Shown here: positions 29,877 through 38,699 of the stretch, one piece after another
How the letters are laid out: every line of letters begins with the position of its first letter
Numbering within the stretch: the first letter of the stretch is position 1
From: CAVWCQ01 sp963753545
GTDB taxonomy: Bacteria > Chloroflexota > Anaerolineae > Aggregatilineales > Aggregatilineaceae
Reading direction: 5' to 3'
DNA length: 64,000 bases
Assembly (NCBI GenBank): GCA_963753545.1
Contig: CAVWCQ010000008.1
Span: forward strand, 4,121,123-4,185,122
Translations under genes and position numbers: made by a program
Notes under the pieces: generated by a model
The model's input: the letters and a program-made list of their open reading frames with translations, nothing else
What the model was told of the DNA's origin: nothing
Database searches by the model: none

Positions 29877-30292
29877 GTCTCCTGTTGCTGTCGGACAACT
29901 AACCACAGCGTAGGAGAGAGCCGTGTACCTTTACGCTTGCTCAGCGTTCGGGAAGCATTCAGAATTCGTTCGCACGATAGAGACCATGCGGTTGATGGGC
30001 TATCAGAATGCCTGCGCGCTGTGCAATGGTTTGCAGGCGTAGCTGTTCTGAAGCAAAGCAATCGCTTCGAAATTTCGAAACAAAAAGCTCCGACAGGTGC
30101 CGAAGCCATTTGTGATGTTCGGGTAAAGCATGCTAACTGCTAAGCAGCGGTTCCGTATGGCCCACACTTGAGACATCCACCACGCTGCCCTGTACAAGGG
30201 GCAGAAAGGTGAGGACAGGCCGATCCTGAGGGTAGCCTGTACGGCTTATTCCCCGTTGGTTGCTAAGTGACAGAGGTGAGGGTGACGCAAAG
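29877..30292. other. Gene-free stretch
   Basis: 416 bp between two minus-strand genes. Short open frames on both strands give no recognisable protein. I see no RNA gene or terminator of note. Confidence 0.35.
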
Positions 30293-31411
30293 CTAGTCTG
30301 ACATATTCAGTAACTCGTGCAATGTATTGACGACTATTTCTATTTGCTCATCGGTCAGTTCTGGAAACAGCGGAAGACTGAGAATCACATCAGCAGCAGC
30401 TTCAGTATGAGGGAAGTGGCCACGCTGCCAACCATAGGCCACCATCGCGGGCTGAAGATGGATGGGAATTGGATAGTGGATTCCCGCTCCAATCCCCCGT
30501 TTGTTGAGCTCGTCTTTGATCTGATCCCGGTTGCCTGGCACACGAACACAGTAGATGTGATAGACATGTCGCGCCCCCGCCATTTCGACCGGAGTCACGA
30601 CGCCTGACATTTTCTGCAACAGCCTGGTATAACATGCGGCGTGATGCCGGCGCGCCTCAGTCCACTCTTTGAGGTAGTGCAGCTTCACATCGAGTATCGC
30701 GGCCTGGAGAGAATCCATGCGCTCGTTATACCCAATTTCGCCATGAATATATTTGCTCTCACTGCCATGATCGCGCAGTCTCTTTAACCGTTCAGCGAGA
30801 GCATTATCATTGGTCAGAACTGCACCTGCATCCCCGTAAGCGCCGAGGTTTTTGCCCGGATAAAAACTCGTACAGGCGGCAATCCCCCAGGCTCCCGCAC
30901 GTTTGCCGTTCAGTTCTGCTGCGTGCGCCTGCGCAGCATCCTCGATCACCAGCAAATCGTGTCTATGAGCAATCTCCATGATGCGGTCCATCGGCGCGAT
31001 CTGTCCGTACAAATGAACTGGCAAGATTGCACGTGTATCTGGTGTAATGGCGGCTTCGATCTGAACAGGATCGATGGTGTATGTCATGGGGTCGATATCG
31101 GCCAGGACGGGCGTAGCACCGACATGGACAATTGCTTCTACCGTCGCAATAAAAGTATTGGCGGCTGTAATCACTTCGTCGCCGGGGCCAATTCCCAACG
31201 CCTGCAGTGCCAACATAATCGCAGATGTTCCGCTGCTACATCCAACCGCGTGTTGAGTTCCTTGAAAAGCCGCGAGGTTGTCCTCAAATATCTTTAACTC
31301 CTGACCTCCAATAAAACTAGTATTCGTGACTACGCGGGCAATAGCCGCATCAATTTCACCTTTGATTGAGGCATACTGAGCTTTAAGATCAACAAGGGGA
31401 ATATGGGTCAT
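30293..31411 (-). CDS. DegT/DnrJ/EryC1/StrS-family aminotransferase
   Basis: 372 aa, intact. PLP-dependent sugar aminotransferase that typically aminates a keto-sugar nucleotide for surface glycans or glycosylated metabolites. MTHIPLVDLKAQYASIK is the usual start. VGCSSGTSAIMLALQALGIG binds the cofactor phosphate, LLVIEDAAQAHAA carries the PLP Asp (about 158), and SFYPGKNLGAYGDAG carries the Schiff-base Lys (about 187). HVYHIYCVRVPG and GIGAGIHYPIPIHLQPA complete the active site. It is closest in feel to WecE/FdtB/QdtB-type enzymes acting on dTDP-sugars. No other sugar-nucleotide gene is adjacent, so the substrate remains open. Confidence 0.92.
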   Translation of the reverse strand: MTHIPLVDLKAQYASIKGEIDAAIARVVTNTSFIGGQELKIFEDNLAAFQGTQHAVGCSSGTSAIMLALQALGIGPGDEVITAANTFIATVEAIVHVGATPVLADIDPMTYTIDPVQIEAAITPDTRAILPVHLYGQIAPMDRIMEIAHRHDLLVIEDAAQAHAAELNGKRAGAWGIAACTSFYPGKNLGAYGDAGAVLTNDNALAERLKRLRDHGSESKYIHGEIGYNERMDSLQAAILDVKLHYLKEWTEARRHHAACYTRLLQKMSGVVTPVEMAGARHVYHIYCVRVPGNRDQIKDELNKRGIGAGIHYPIPIHLQPAMVAYGWQRGHFPHTEAAADVILSLPLFPELTDEQIEIVVNTLHELLNMSD

Positions 31412-31861
31412 CTAAACACTCCTTTTTTCCTGAATTCTATTTTAGTCAGCAGGCTTGACAGCAGGAAAACACAGTAATGCGCCGCTTCTTGCCTGAGCTC
31501 TCACGAAGATGGCTGCCGTTGTGTCCATCTTCGCTTTTCCCGGTTTAAACTCTATTTTACCTATCTCTCCACTAAATCCGAGCAAACTCACTATAGAAAC
31601 CTGTTTCAAAAGCAGTCGTATCGAAGACAGTCCCTTTTACTTTCGAGGGCGGCACGCAAATCTGTGTTCGATTTCAGGTGCCGTTTCTCACCGCTAGTTC
31701 ATACAGCCTTGTTTACTTCAAACTCAGCCATAGCAGGTTCTCTGCTGGATGCCTGTCGCTAGCTGTTTATCGCGAAATGCTGGCTGAATGAGATCAAGGT
31801 GCATCAGGAGATATAATCGGAATAGTAAGGTGAGTGCTGCCGCACAGGAGGAGCCACAACC
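31412..31861. other. Divergent intergenic region aminotransferase / monooxygenase
   Basis: 450 bp without a gene. A hairpin (CGAAGATGG / CCATCTTCG, 12-nt loop, then CTTTT) at 31504-31538 could be a terminator or leader element on the plus strand. A strong AGGAGG site precedes the monooxygenase ATG. Confidence 0.4.
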
Positions 31862-33005
31862 ATGCTAGAGACCATATCGACTCGTGTGGTAATCGTCGGG
31901 GCAGGACCGGCAGGTCTAGCCGTGGGGGCGGGCCTCCAACGGGCTCGGATTCCTTTTCTTATCCTTGAGCGTGCTGAGCAAATCAGTAGTAGTTGGCACA
32001 GTCATTATGATCGGCTGCATTTGCACACGGCCAAAGCCTTTTCGGCGCTGCCCTATATGCCATTTCCGGCACATTATCCTCGTTACCCATCCCGACAACA
32101 GGTTATTGATTATCTCGATGCCTATGCACATCACTTCCAATTAGTGCCGCGCTTCAACCAAAATGTCATCTCTGTGCGTTTTGAAGCGGGGTACTGGAAC
32201 ACATACACCGAGAAGACGATCTACATCTCGGATTTTGTCGTGATGGCAACGGGCCTCAATGAGTTCCCCAGGATTCCTACGTGGCTGGAACAGGAGCGTT
32301 TTAAAGGGCCAATTTTGCATAGTTCTCATTATCAAAACGGCGGCGCTTACCGGGGCCAGCAGGTACTGATCGTAGGTTTCGGCAATTCAGGCGCTGAGAT
32401 TGCACTGGATCTGTCTGAGCATGGTGCGATACCGAGTTTATCAGTTCGCAGTCCGGTAAACGTAGTTTTTCGAGACCGTTTTGGAATCCCGGTGCAACTC
32501 ATTTCGATCGCCATGAGCCCGCTGCCCACACGGATTATTGACGCAATCAATCGGCCTATCTTGCGCATGGCATTTGGTGATTTGTCACCGTATGGATTGG
32601 AACCAGCTCCTTATGGTGCGGCAACGCAAATCCGTGAGCATGCGAAGATCCCGGTGATCGACATTGGCACGATTGGCTTGATTAAACAGGGCAAGATCAA
32701 GACTCTATCCAGGAGTTGAACGCTTCACCGAAAATGGCGTTATCTTCTCTGACGGCACAAACCTTGTTTGCGACGCTGTGATCCTTGCAACAGGTTATCA
32801 GGTGAGGCTGAATACGATATTACATGGCGCAGAGACAGTCCTCGATGCCAACGGTGTTCCACTCCAGAGCGGACAGGCTACCTCGTTGCCGGGATTGTAC
32901 TTCTGCGGCTTTCACAATAGTGCGACCGGCCTGCTGCGAACGATCCGTATCGAAGCGCAGCAGATCGGCAAGGATATTGCCCATAAGATTGATGCGAAGA
33001 TATAG
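31862..33005 (+). CDS. Flavin-containing monooxygenase / CzcO-like oxidoreductase (one frameshift)
   Basis: About 380 aa. The FAD-binding Rossmann motif VVIVGAGPAGLAVG lies at residues 9-22. The FMO-like region SSSWHSHYDRLHLHTAKAFS and the NADPH-binding motif VLIVGFGNSGAEIALDL follow. The C-terminal FAD segment ILATGYQ and LPGLYFCGFH is in another frame after a +1 shift near 32700. These proteins are class B flavoprotein monooxygenases (FMO/YUCCA/BVMO type) that oxidise N, S or ketone groups. Substrate unknown. Start ATG 31862 with an AGGAGG ribosome site. Confidence 0.85.
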
Positions 33006-33098
33006 TCCCATTGATTTGATCGCTATCCGAGATAGTATTACCCAGCGCTATAATCTACTCCTGGAGTTATTCTGGAATGACGTGCAGGAAGGTGCAAG

Positions 33099-33794
33099 TT
33101 GAAGACAATCGGACTACTGGGTGGCATGAGCTGGCATTCGTCACTGGAATACTACCGGCTGATTAACGAGATGATCCAGAAACGACTTGGTGGCGTGCAT
33201 TCCGCTCGCTGTTTGCTTTATTCGGTCGAATTCGCGGAGATCGATGCTCTAGAACGACAAGACCGCTGGGACGAAACTGCTCCTATTGTGGTCACAGCAG
33301 CCCAACACCTGGAACGTGGTGGGGCAGATTTCATAGTCATCTGCAGCAATACCACGCACAAGGCAGCCGAGCAGGTGCAAGCCCAGATCAGTATTCCGCT
33401 TCTCCACATCGCAGACGCGACAGCGCGCCACATTCGCGCAAGCGGCCTCCAGTGTGTCGGATTGTTGGGAACACGGTTCACGATGGAAGAAGATTTTATC
33501 CGGGGAAAGCTGGAGCGTGAATACGGACTAGAGGTATTCATTCCCGCCGACGAAGACCGAGAAACTGTGCATCGCGTCATATATGATGAATTCTGCACGG
33601 GTTTGTTCCTCGAACCATCTCGTATACAGTATACCGAAATCATGACCCGGCTTGTTGAGTCTGGGGCAGAAGGAATCATCTTAGGGTGCACCGAGATAGG
33701 ACTTCTGGTTCGTCCTGAGGATTGCTCAGTACCATTGTTTGATACTACAAAAATCCACGCGGCGGCCGCTGTGGATTATGCTCTGGCGGGGTAA
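33099..33794 (+). CDS. Aspartate/glutamate racemase family protein
   Basis: 231 aa, intact, starting with TTG at 33099 (preceded by AGGAAGG). PLP-independent racemase with the two catalytic cysteines in IVICSNTTH (Cys about 82) and IILGCTEIGLL (Cys about 197). The N-terminal IGLLGGMSWHSSLEYY is characteristic of the RacX/YgeA branch, which acts on several amino acids. It follows the monooxygenase after 94 bp on the same strand. Together with alr this makes two amino-acid racemases in the window. Confidence 0.9.
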   Translation: MKTIGLLGGMSWHSSLEYYRLINEMIQKRLGGVHSARCLLYSVEFAEIDALERQDRWDETAPIVVTAAQHLERGGADFIVICSNTTHKAAEQVQAQISIPLLHIADATARHIRASGLQCVGLLGTRFTMEEDFIRGKLEREYGLEVFIPADEDRETVHRVIYDEFCTGLFLEPSRIQYTEIMTRLVESGAEGIILGCTEIGLLVRPEDCSVPLFDTTKIHAAAAVDYALAG

Positions 33795-34130
33795 AAGCCT
33801 CCTATTGAGCGAGATGCGGACTAATGGAAAATCGTGAATTCTTTTTTATCCAGAATCTCACACCGATTGATGTAGCTTAAGCGGCTAATAAAAACCTTGC
33901 AATCCATTGTCCCTAAATTCACCAGCATACGCCAGAGATCCTGTCTGGAATGAACACGATCTTGTGCTGGTGGGCTCGGGTCTAATCACAGAGTACAGAC
34001 GATCCAATCTGTAAACGATATGCCCGTCATGGCAGCTTCTAAAAAGGATCGGGTTGAGGCGGGAGATATCAGTTAAGCGCGAATTACCGCCCGACGATCT
34101 GTTCCTGATCATAGATGATGCAGAAGGATA
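33795..34130. other. Gene-free stretch between the racemase and STAS genes
   Basis: 336 bp between convergent genes. A 75-codon minus-strand frame is open here but shows no family features, and no anti-sigma kinase is present. I see no terminator with a clear T-run. Confidence 0.35.
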
Positions 34131-34472
34131 TTATCCGAAGCCCTGAACTGCCTCTTCCCTCGTGGCAAAAATATGCAACTCATCGTCCAGCCCAGTTAGT
34201 TTGAGCAGGTCCATCACCCGTTCCGATGGATTAGCGATATAAAGATCGCCTCCTCCTTTTTGGGCGCGTTCAACACCGCTGAGCACCTCACGCAGTCCGG
34301 CACTGCTGATGTACTCCACATTGCCGAAATCCAACACGATATTGTATTTGCCCTGTTCTGCGGCTCGCTGCAATTCTTCTCCGAGTTGGGCCGCTGTCAC
34401 ACTGTTGACCTGTCCTGTCACAGCGACGACCAATATATTCTGTACGTCAATAAGCTCGATCTTGATTGGCAT
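34131..34472 (-). CDS. STAS-domain anti-sigma factor antagonist
   Basis: 113 aa from the ATG at 34472 (MPIKIELIDVQN). Single STAS domain of the SpoIIAA/RsbV type: ILVVAVTGQVNSVTAAQLGE, then the phosphorylatable serine region VEYISSAGLREVLSG (Ser 56/57). Such proteins bind an anti-sigma kinase when unphosphorylated and so free a sigma factor or other partner. No RsbW-like kinase or PP2C phosphatase is adjacent, so its partners are elsewhere. Confidence 0.88.
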   Translation of the reverse strand: MPIKIELIDVQNILVVAVTGQVNSVTAAQLGEELQRAAEQGKYNIVLDFGNVEYISSAGLREVLSGVERAQKGGGDLYIANPSERVMDLLKLTGLDDELHIFATREEAVQGFG

Positions 34473-35009
34473 GTGTGGTGTTGTTCCTTTCGACCATTCA
34501 ATTATTGGACAGATTCCAGCATTCAACAGTGGCGCATAGTTCTGGAAGAATTGTGCCAGACACCTTCCCGAAGTTATCTAGCAGCCGTTTTTCTCTCGGA
34601 GCAATTTCCATACATTTTGCCTCCAAGTAAGGAGATATATCAGTAGGGCGTATAGTCACGAGAATTATGATCTGGCTCGATCATAGTGCAAACAGGTTTG
34701 CGAAGCTAAACCAGTGCATCATCCAATTTACGATAGTCGTCTATAAGCGGGCTTTGCAGGGGTTTCACAGGTGATAGTTATTTAGGCGATTCTCAGGTAC
34801 ATGGTTTATGTAACTCTTCGCGCACAAGTAAAATTTATCGATAAACCGATTTTGTTTGGCGGCGCGTTGCATGTCTCAGCCAGGGGCTGTAAGACGCTCA
34901 GCAAAATCTTATTTTTTCTCCGATGATACCTCTGAGGAACTTATAAAGAAGTGGATTTTGATCTTGACTGAACCCCGTGCGTATGTTATGATTTCAACCA
35001 TTCTACATT
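34473..35009. other. Intergenic region leading to tRNA-Asp
   Basis: 537 bp, AT-rich, without a protein gene. Its right end holds the tRNA promoter. It is the last chromosomal DNA before the integrated element. Confidence 0.5.
34964..34992 (+). promoter_or_regulatory. Sigma-70-type promoter of tRNA-Asp
   Basis: TTGACT (34964-34969), a 17-bp spacer and TATGAT (34987-34992) are close to consensus. The expected start is about 10 bp before the tRNA 5' end. Confidence 0.7.
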
Positions 35010-35082
35010 GGGGGCGTGGTGTAGCGGTTAACATGCGGCCCTGTCAAGGCCGAGACCGCGGGTTCGAATCCCGTCGCTCCCG
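35010..35082 (+). tRNA. tRNA-Asp (anticodon GTC)
   Basis: A complete cloverleaf can be folded by eye. The acceptor arm is GGGGGCG / CGCTCCC with discriminator G at 35082, and the D stem is GTGT / ACAT. The anticodon stem is CGGCC / GGCCG with loop CTGTCAA (GTC at 35043-35045), and the T arm is GCGGG TTCGAAT CCCGT. CCA is not encoded. It is the integration target of the element to the right; the tRNA sequence is kept intact at the junction. Confidence 0.93.
35044..35082. other. Inferred left attachment site (attL) within the tRNA-Asp 3' half
   Basis: The recombinase gene of the element reads into the tRNA and stops at TGA formed by the complement of 35044-35046, so up to 39 bp are shared by gene and tRNA. 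This is what is expected if the element carries a copy of the tRNA 3' end as attP. The matching attR is not present in the window, so the core cannot be delimited. Confidence 0.6.
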
Positions 35083-36720
35083 TTCTGGCTGCGCATCAGT
35101 AAAAATGATTGCGCAGCCATTTTGTTTTAGTACAGCAGCTAACTCATTCGGCATCTCATCCTCCCCAGAATCCAGCACCACACTGAAATTACCGTGTAAG
35201 GCGACTGCAATCACCTGATCGTTGTAGACAAAGACCTGATCAACAATCTTCTGTAACAACTGTTGGCGCGCTTCCATCGGGTTATCCATCTCCTCACAGC
35301 CATCCCAATAATTACCAAAGTACTGAATCAAATCCGCTGCTTCGTTCATCTCGTCATAGTCAATCGGGCGCAGGGCTTCCACTTCGCGCTGCAATTGACC
35401 GCGCTTTTCGACATACTCCTCCTGGCTGATGAAACCATGATCCCACCGCAGGTCGATGCGCTCAATGATCTCCCGGATTTCCTCCATGCGCTTTAACGCC
35501 ACCTCGTTCTCCACGCGGCTGCGCACAGCGGCTTCAACCCGCTGCCGGAAGTTGTCGGGAATCTCCAGGTGAGTTAGCACGTCAATAACCTGCTCGTTCA
35601 CCAGCTCTTCCTGGACCGCGTGCTGTGGGCAGGGACGGTAGCCGCGTTCTTTACATAAACAGCGGTAGTAACCGTACTCCCGCCGATTGTCCCAGTAGGG
35701 GCGCATTTTGCCATAGTTCTCGTCCACCAGACCGGACGGCATGTTTGAAACACAATGCGCGCAGTACACCCGGTCATGCAAAACATAGGTGTGCATAACT
35801 GACTCGGTCTTGAAGGTCTGGGCAAAGCCCGCTCGCACCGCCTGACAGGCTTCAAACAGTGGCTCCGGAATGAATCCCTCATGTTTGCCTTCAAACCAGA
35901 TTTTGCGATTGCGGCTGGAACGTTTCCCTTGGCCTAACGTGCCGTTGTATTCGGTTTCACAGTAAGCGACATAGCCCAGGTACGTCCGGTTTTGTAGCAT
36001 GTCGCGCACCATTTCCTTGCCAATCGGTTTTTTGCCAACACGCAGTTCCTGGATCAAAGGATAGGAGTTCATCCATTGAGCGATTTCAGCATCACTGAGC
36101 TTGGCCGTTGAATATTGCTCAAAGGCACGGAGTACAATGTCGGCCTGTTCCGGGTTAATATACAAACCTGCCGGACGATCGGGTGTGCTCTCCATCACAG
36201 TCACCAAGTCGTAGCCAAGCGGCGGAATGCTGCCGTTGAACTGTCCGTTCATCGCGCGCTGGTACTTGCCACGTTTCGTTTCACTACTTAGATTTTTGGA
36301 ATAGAAGGCCGAGAACACGGCCAGCATCTGCTCCATCATAGCGGTGTAGGGGGAATCGTTGTCGTCTTCGCTGAAGCCTTCCACACAAAACAGCTTCAGG
36401 TTATATTCGTGCCGCAAAAGCATCTTGATCATCACCGCATGGTCGTGATTACGCGCCAAGCGATCGAATTTCCAGAAGTAAACCGCATCAAACCGTCCCC
36501 GTTCCGCATCCGCACGCAGTTGGTTGAACCCCTCCCGGTCCAGACTCCAACCGTTCTTTGCCCCGTCACTATAGACTGCAACAACGGCTCCACCACGCTC
36601 GGCAATATCTGTACGACAGCGATTTTCCTGTGCTTCGAGGCTGATTTCATTTTGCATTTCCGAGGAGTACCGGGTGTAAATCGCATACCGCATCCGTTTT
36701 TGACTTTTGTTTTCTGACAT
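35044..36720 (-). CDS. Large serine recombinase (integrase of the element)
   Basis: 558 aa, intact. Start ATG 36720 (MSENKSQKRMRYAIYTRYSS) with GGGAG eight bases upstream. Resolvase catalytic domain with the nucleophile in YTRYSSEMQNEISLEAQ (Ser about 19) and the arginine cluster AVYFWKFDRLARN. Then the recombinase domain (PPLGYDLV ... LYINPEQADIVLRAFEQY), a zinc-ribbon region with CAHC, CLCKERGYRPC and a coiled-coil (KRMEEIREIIERIDL), the usual order for large serine integrases. The last 13 residues (RERRDSNPRSRP) are encoded by the tRNA-Asp 3' half, so the true attP-encoded C-terminus may differ in the excised circle. Confidence 0.92.
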   Translation of the reverse strand: MSENKSQKRMRYAIYTRYSSEMQNEISLEAQENRCRTDIAERGGAVVAVYSDGAKNGWSLDREGFNQLRADAERGRFDAVYFWKFDRLARNHDHAVMIKMLLRHEYNLKLFCVEGFSEDDNDSPYTAMMEQMLAVFSAFYSKNLSSETKRGKYQRAMNGQFNGSIPPLGYDLVTVMESTPDRPAGLYINPEQADIVLRAFEQYSTAKLSDAEIAQWMNSYPLIQELRVGKKPIGKEMVRDMLQNRTYLGYVAYCETEYNGTLGQGKRSSRNRKIWFEGKHEGFIPEPLFEACQAVRAGFAQTFKTESVMHTYVLHDRVYCAHCVSNMPSGLVDENYGKMRPYWDNRREYGYYRCLCKERGYRPCPQHAVQEELVNEQVIDVLTHLEIPDNFRQRVEAAVRSRVENEVALKRMEEIREIIERIDLRWDHGFISQEEYVEKRGQLQREVEALRPIDYDEMNEAADLIQYFGNYWDGCEEMDNPMEARQQLLQKIVDQVFVYNDQVIAVALHGNFSVVLDSGEDEMPNELAAVLKQNGCAIIFTDAQPERERRDSNPRSRP

Positions 36721-36819
36721 GGCTTTCGCTCCCTTTATATAATCTTGCTTTACTTCTGCTCTTAGATGAATAGGAAGTGAGCCTGCCCTCTGCTCCAGGC
36801 TCACGCAGAATCAGGCCAA

Positions 36820-36987
36820 TCAGCGCTTGGCGGCATACTCTCGAAAAAGCTGCTGTATCCGTTCGGCTTGCTGGGGGTCGATCTGGATCGTGCCGTTCAC
36901 CCAGATATAACCGGGCGGCAAAACCACTGGTTTGGCAACAGGTACGTGAGATGGTGCAGAAGATGGATTATCGGTAGGGGAAGACAT
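36820..36987 (-). CDS. 55-aa protein resembling the start of a recombinase domain
   Basis: ATG 36987 with GGAG about nine bases upstream. After a Pro/Ser-rich N-terminus it reads VLPPGYIWVNGTIQIDPQQA, then QLFREYAAKR. The pattern PPxGYxWVNGxIxIDPxQAxxIxxLFxEYA is the entry motif of the recombinase domain of serine integrases; the neighbouring integrase has PPLGYDLV ... INPEQADIVLRAFEQY at that point. There is no catalytic or zinc domain. It could be a small accessory or directionality factor or a remnant. Function is an inference. Confidence 0.6.
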   Translation of the reverse strand: MSSPTDNPSSAPSHVPVAKPVVLPPGYIWVNGTIQIDPQQAERIQQLFREYAAKR

Positions 36988-37034
36988 ACGATTGCTGCTC
37001 CTTATCTTGTGTGTTTGTTTCCGGTTGGTTGTCG

Positions 37035-37163
37035 TCAAGCGGCAGGCGAGCTGATCAAGGCCACCATTGCCACTCGCGATGCGCGTCGGTCACGTTTGAG
37101 GAGGGGAACATAGATCCCATTCTCGACCGTGACCTTGCCCTTGGAGAAGGCGTATTTCGCCAT
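37035..37163 (-). CDS. 42-aa basic protein upstream of the recombinase
   Basis: A short frame, MAKYAFSKGKVTVENGIYVP followed by LLKRDRRASRVAMVALISSPAA, begins at ATG 37163 with a very strong GGGGGGAGGG ribosome site seven to eight bases upstream. It stops at 37035, 48 bp before the 55-aa gene, so it may be first in a three-gene unit ending in the recombinase. No family recognised. Confidence 0.5.
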   Translation of the reverse strand: MAKYAFSKGKVTVENGIYVPLLKRDRRASRVAMVALISSPAA

Positions 37164-37461
37164 CGTTACGCCCTCCCCCCGACCGGAACAACAAAGCGGC
37201 CCAAACCGACAGGTGAGTCAGTAGGGCCGCACAAATCCACGCAAGACAAAGGATGCAGGATTTTGTATAATGCTTTGCAGCCCGTTCACTGGCTGTTTCA
37301 GTGTCGGGTGAGAACCGTGTGGAGTGGTGACACACTCTGCACGGTTCGCTATGTCGTTACCAGTTGTTACTAGCATCAAACTATACCATGTTGGCCCGTT
37401 TGTCAAGCGGCTGCGGGCCATTTGAGCGCTTCTGAAGGCCATTTTCATCAATTTCTCTCCT
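37164..37461. other. Intergenic region between the small-ORF unit and the primase gene
   Basis: About 300 bp without a protein gene. It holds an RNA-like hairpin on the plus strand at 37310-37347 and should contain the promoter of the small-ORF/recombinase unit. Confidence 0.4.
37310..37347 (+). ncRNA. Group II intron domain V-like hairpin (orphan)
   Basis: GAGAACCGTGTGGAGTGG, a short loop and CACACTCTGCACGGTTC form a 34-38-nt hairpin with an 8-bp basal stem (GAACCGTG / CACGGTTC), a two-base internal bulge and a GAGTG / CACTC upper stem. This is the layout and much of the sequence of bacterial group II intron domain V (typically GAGCCGT ... ACGGTTC). No reverse transcriptase frame or other intron domains are recognisable upstream, so it is a remnant or a look-alike. 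Confidence 0.3.
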
Positions 37462-38490
37462 TCATTTATTTTCGCTCTCGATCGCATCTAAAATCGCGTT
37501 CTGGCGTACTTGGCGCAGTTCTCTGGCCAGCCAAGAATACAGATTGCCACCTTGCTGGTGAAACTCGGTCAAGTCTTTGCCCCAGGGTACATGCACGGGC
37601 TGCATCCGCTGCGAGAGCGCTCGTAAGCGTGCCGCACCTTTCTCCCCTGCCTCATCCATATCGTAAGCGACTAGCAGGATTGGACAGGTGACCAGATCAC
37701 CCAACCAGCGGCTGTTCAGTCTGTTGCCGGCACTACCCAGTGTCACAGCAGCGACCAGTGGCTCAGCTTCCTGCTGGGCGAGCAGGGCATCGAATTCCCC
37801 TTCGCAAAACAGCGCGGCTTTCGCTCCCTTCAGCAGATCAGCCATGATACAATCCGCCGCTGCTGCCTCCTGCAATCTGGATGTATTTGGGCGTACCCGG
37901 CAGCACGGCGCACTTTCACCGCCCATAGAACTTCTTCGCCATCCGTGAACCAGGGGATGGTGATTCCGCACGGCACACTCAGCCCCGCAATCGTGCGCCA
38001 CTGGCGGTAACTACCGGGGATATAGCCCAGGTGCGCTTCCTGGATCGTTCTCATCGCCAAGCCTCGTTGCAGCAGATAATGCAACGCCTGCTCACCCTGC
38101 CCTGACCACAGTGTTTCTTCAGCCAAGTCCACGACCTGCCGAGCCGCACCTGCCAGGAAGCAGGCGGGGGATCGTCATTCGGGTGGTTCTGCTTCGTGCG
38201 GCACTCCGGTGGGCGTAAAAACTGGATCTCCCCCAGCAGCGTAACAGTTTCCGCAAAACTCCAGATGCCGATACTGCTGCAACCAGTCGAAGATGTCGCC
38301 ACCAGATCTGACACGCGCCAAAGCAGCGGTAGCCATCCTGCCCAGACAGCCAGGCTGTATCCCTTCTGCTCGTGATGAAACGGGCATTTCCAAAGCAGTG
38401 CGCTTCTGCTGCGGCGCGGTGCAGGGCCAAGGTCTTGTTCCACAATACGCCGCAGATCGTGCTGTTCCTTTAAGCCTGGTATTCAGTGCC
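37462..38490 (-). CDS. DnaG-like primase with CHC2 zinc finger and Toprim domain (several frameshifts)
   Basis: Element replication primase, about 340 codons spread over several frames. The N-terminal zinc-binding module is visible as LLWKCPFHHEQKGYSLAVWA followed by GYRCFGACQ and SGGDIFDWLQQY. The middle has EETLWSGQGEQALHYLLQRG and GYIPGSYRQW. The Toprim part reads LFCEGEFDALLAQQEAEPLV, LVAYDMDEAGEKGAARL and PWGKDLTEFHQQGG, with the expected acidic residues. Breaks lie near 38475, 38330, 38240, 38110 and 37900. The start is uncertain (around 38490). It follows the DUF3987 gene and probably supports element replication during transfer or excision. Confidence 0.7.
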
Positions 38491-38531
38491 CTATAGTGTC
38501 TCCTCGAATGTGTCACGGCAAAATGACATAG

Positions 38532-38699
38532 GACAGGTTGACAGGTTCGTGAATCTGTCACAGCTCGCGTGACGGATTCGGCAATGTTTAAACTGGACAC
38601 TGGAGCGTTGTTTTTCCCTCAGATGACCTTATATCTCAGCTCTGGTTAAACGAACCTGTCGCGCCTTGTGACAGGTTGACAGGTTCGTCAATCTGTCAC
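38532..38699. repeat. 30-bp direct repeat pair with internal tandem GACAGGTT
   Basis: Two 30-bp units at 38532-38561 and 38670-38699 differ at one base. Each reads GACAGGTTGACAGGTTCGT, one variable base region, then AATCTGTCAC, so each holds two tandem GACAGGTT and an inverted CTGTC. A further CGAACCTGTC at 38651 extends the array. The second unit lies inside the 3' end of the DUF3987 gene. This is iteron- or operator-like and sits between helicase and primase genes. Confidence 0.65.

Noticed and set aside
33885..34112. A 75-codon minus-strand frame after the STAS gene as a possible anti-sigma kinase
   Set aside because: No N-box or G-box of a GHKL ATPase is visible; it is too short and lacks a ribosome site.
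37190..37225. A short stretch (ACCGACAGGTGAGTCAGTAG) similar to a segment of 23S rRNA
   Set aside because: The match is under 20 bases and the surrounding sequence does not follow rRNA, so it is chance.
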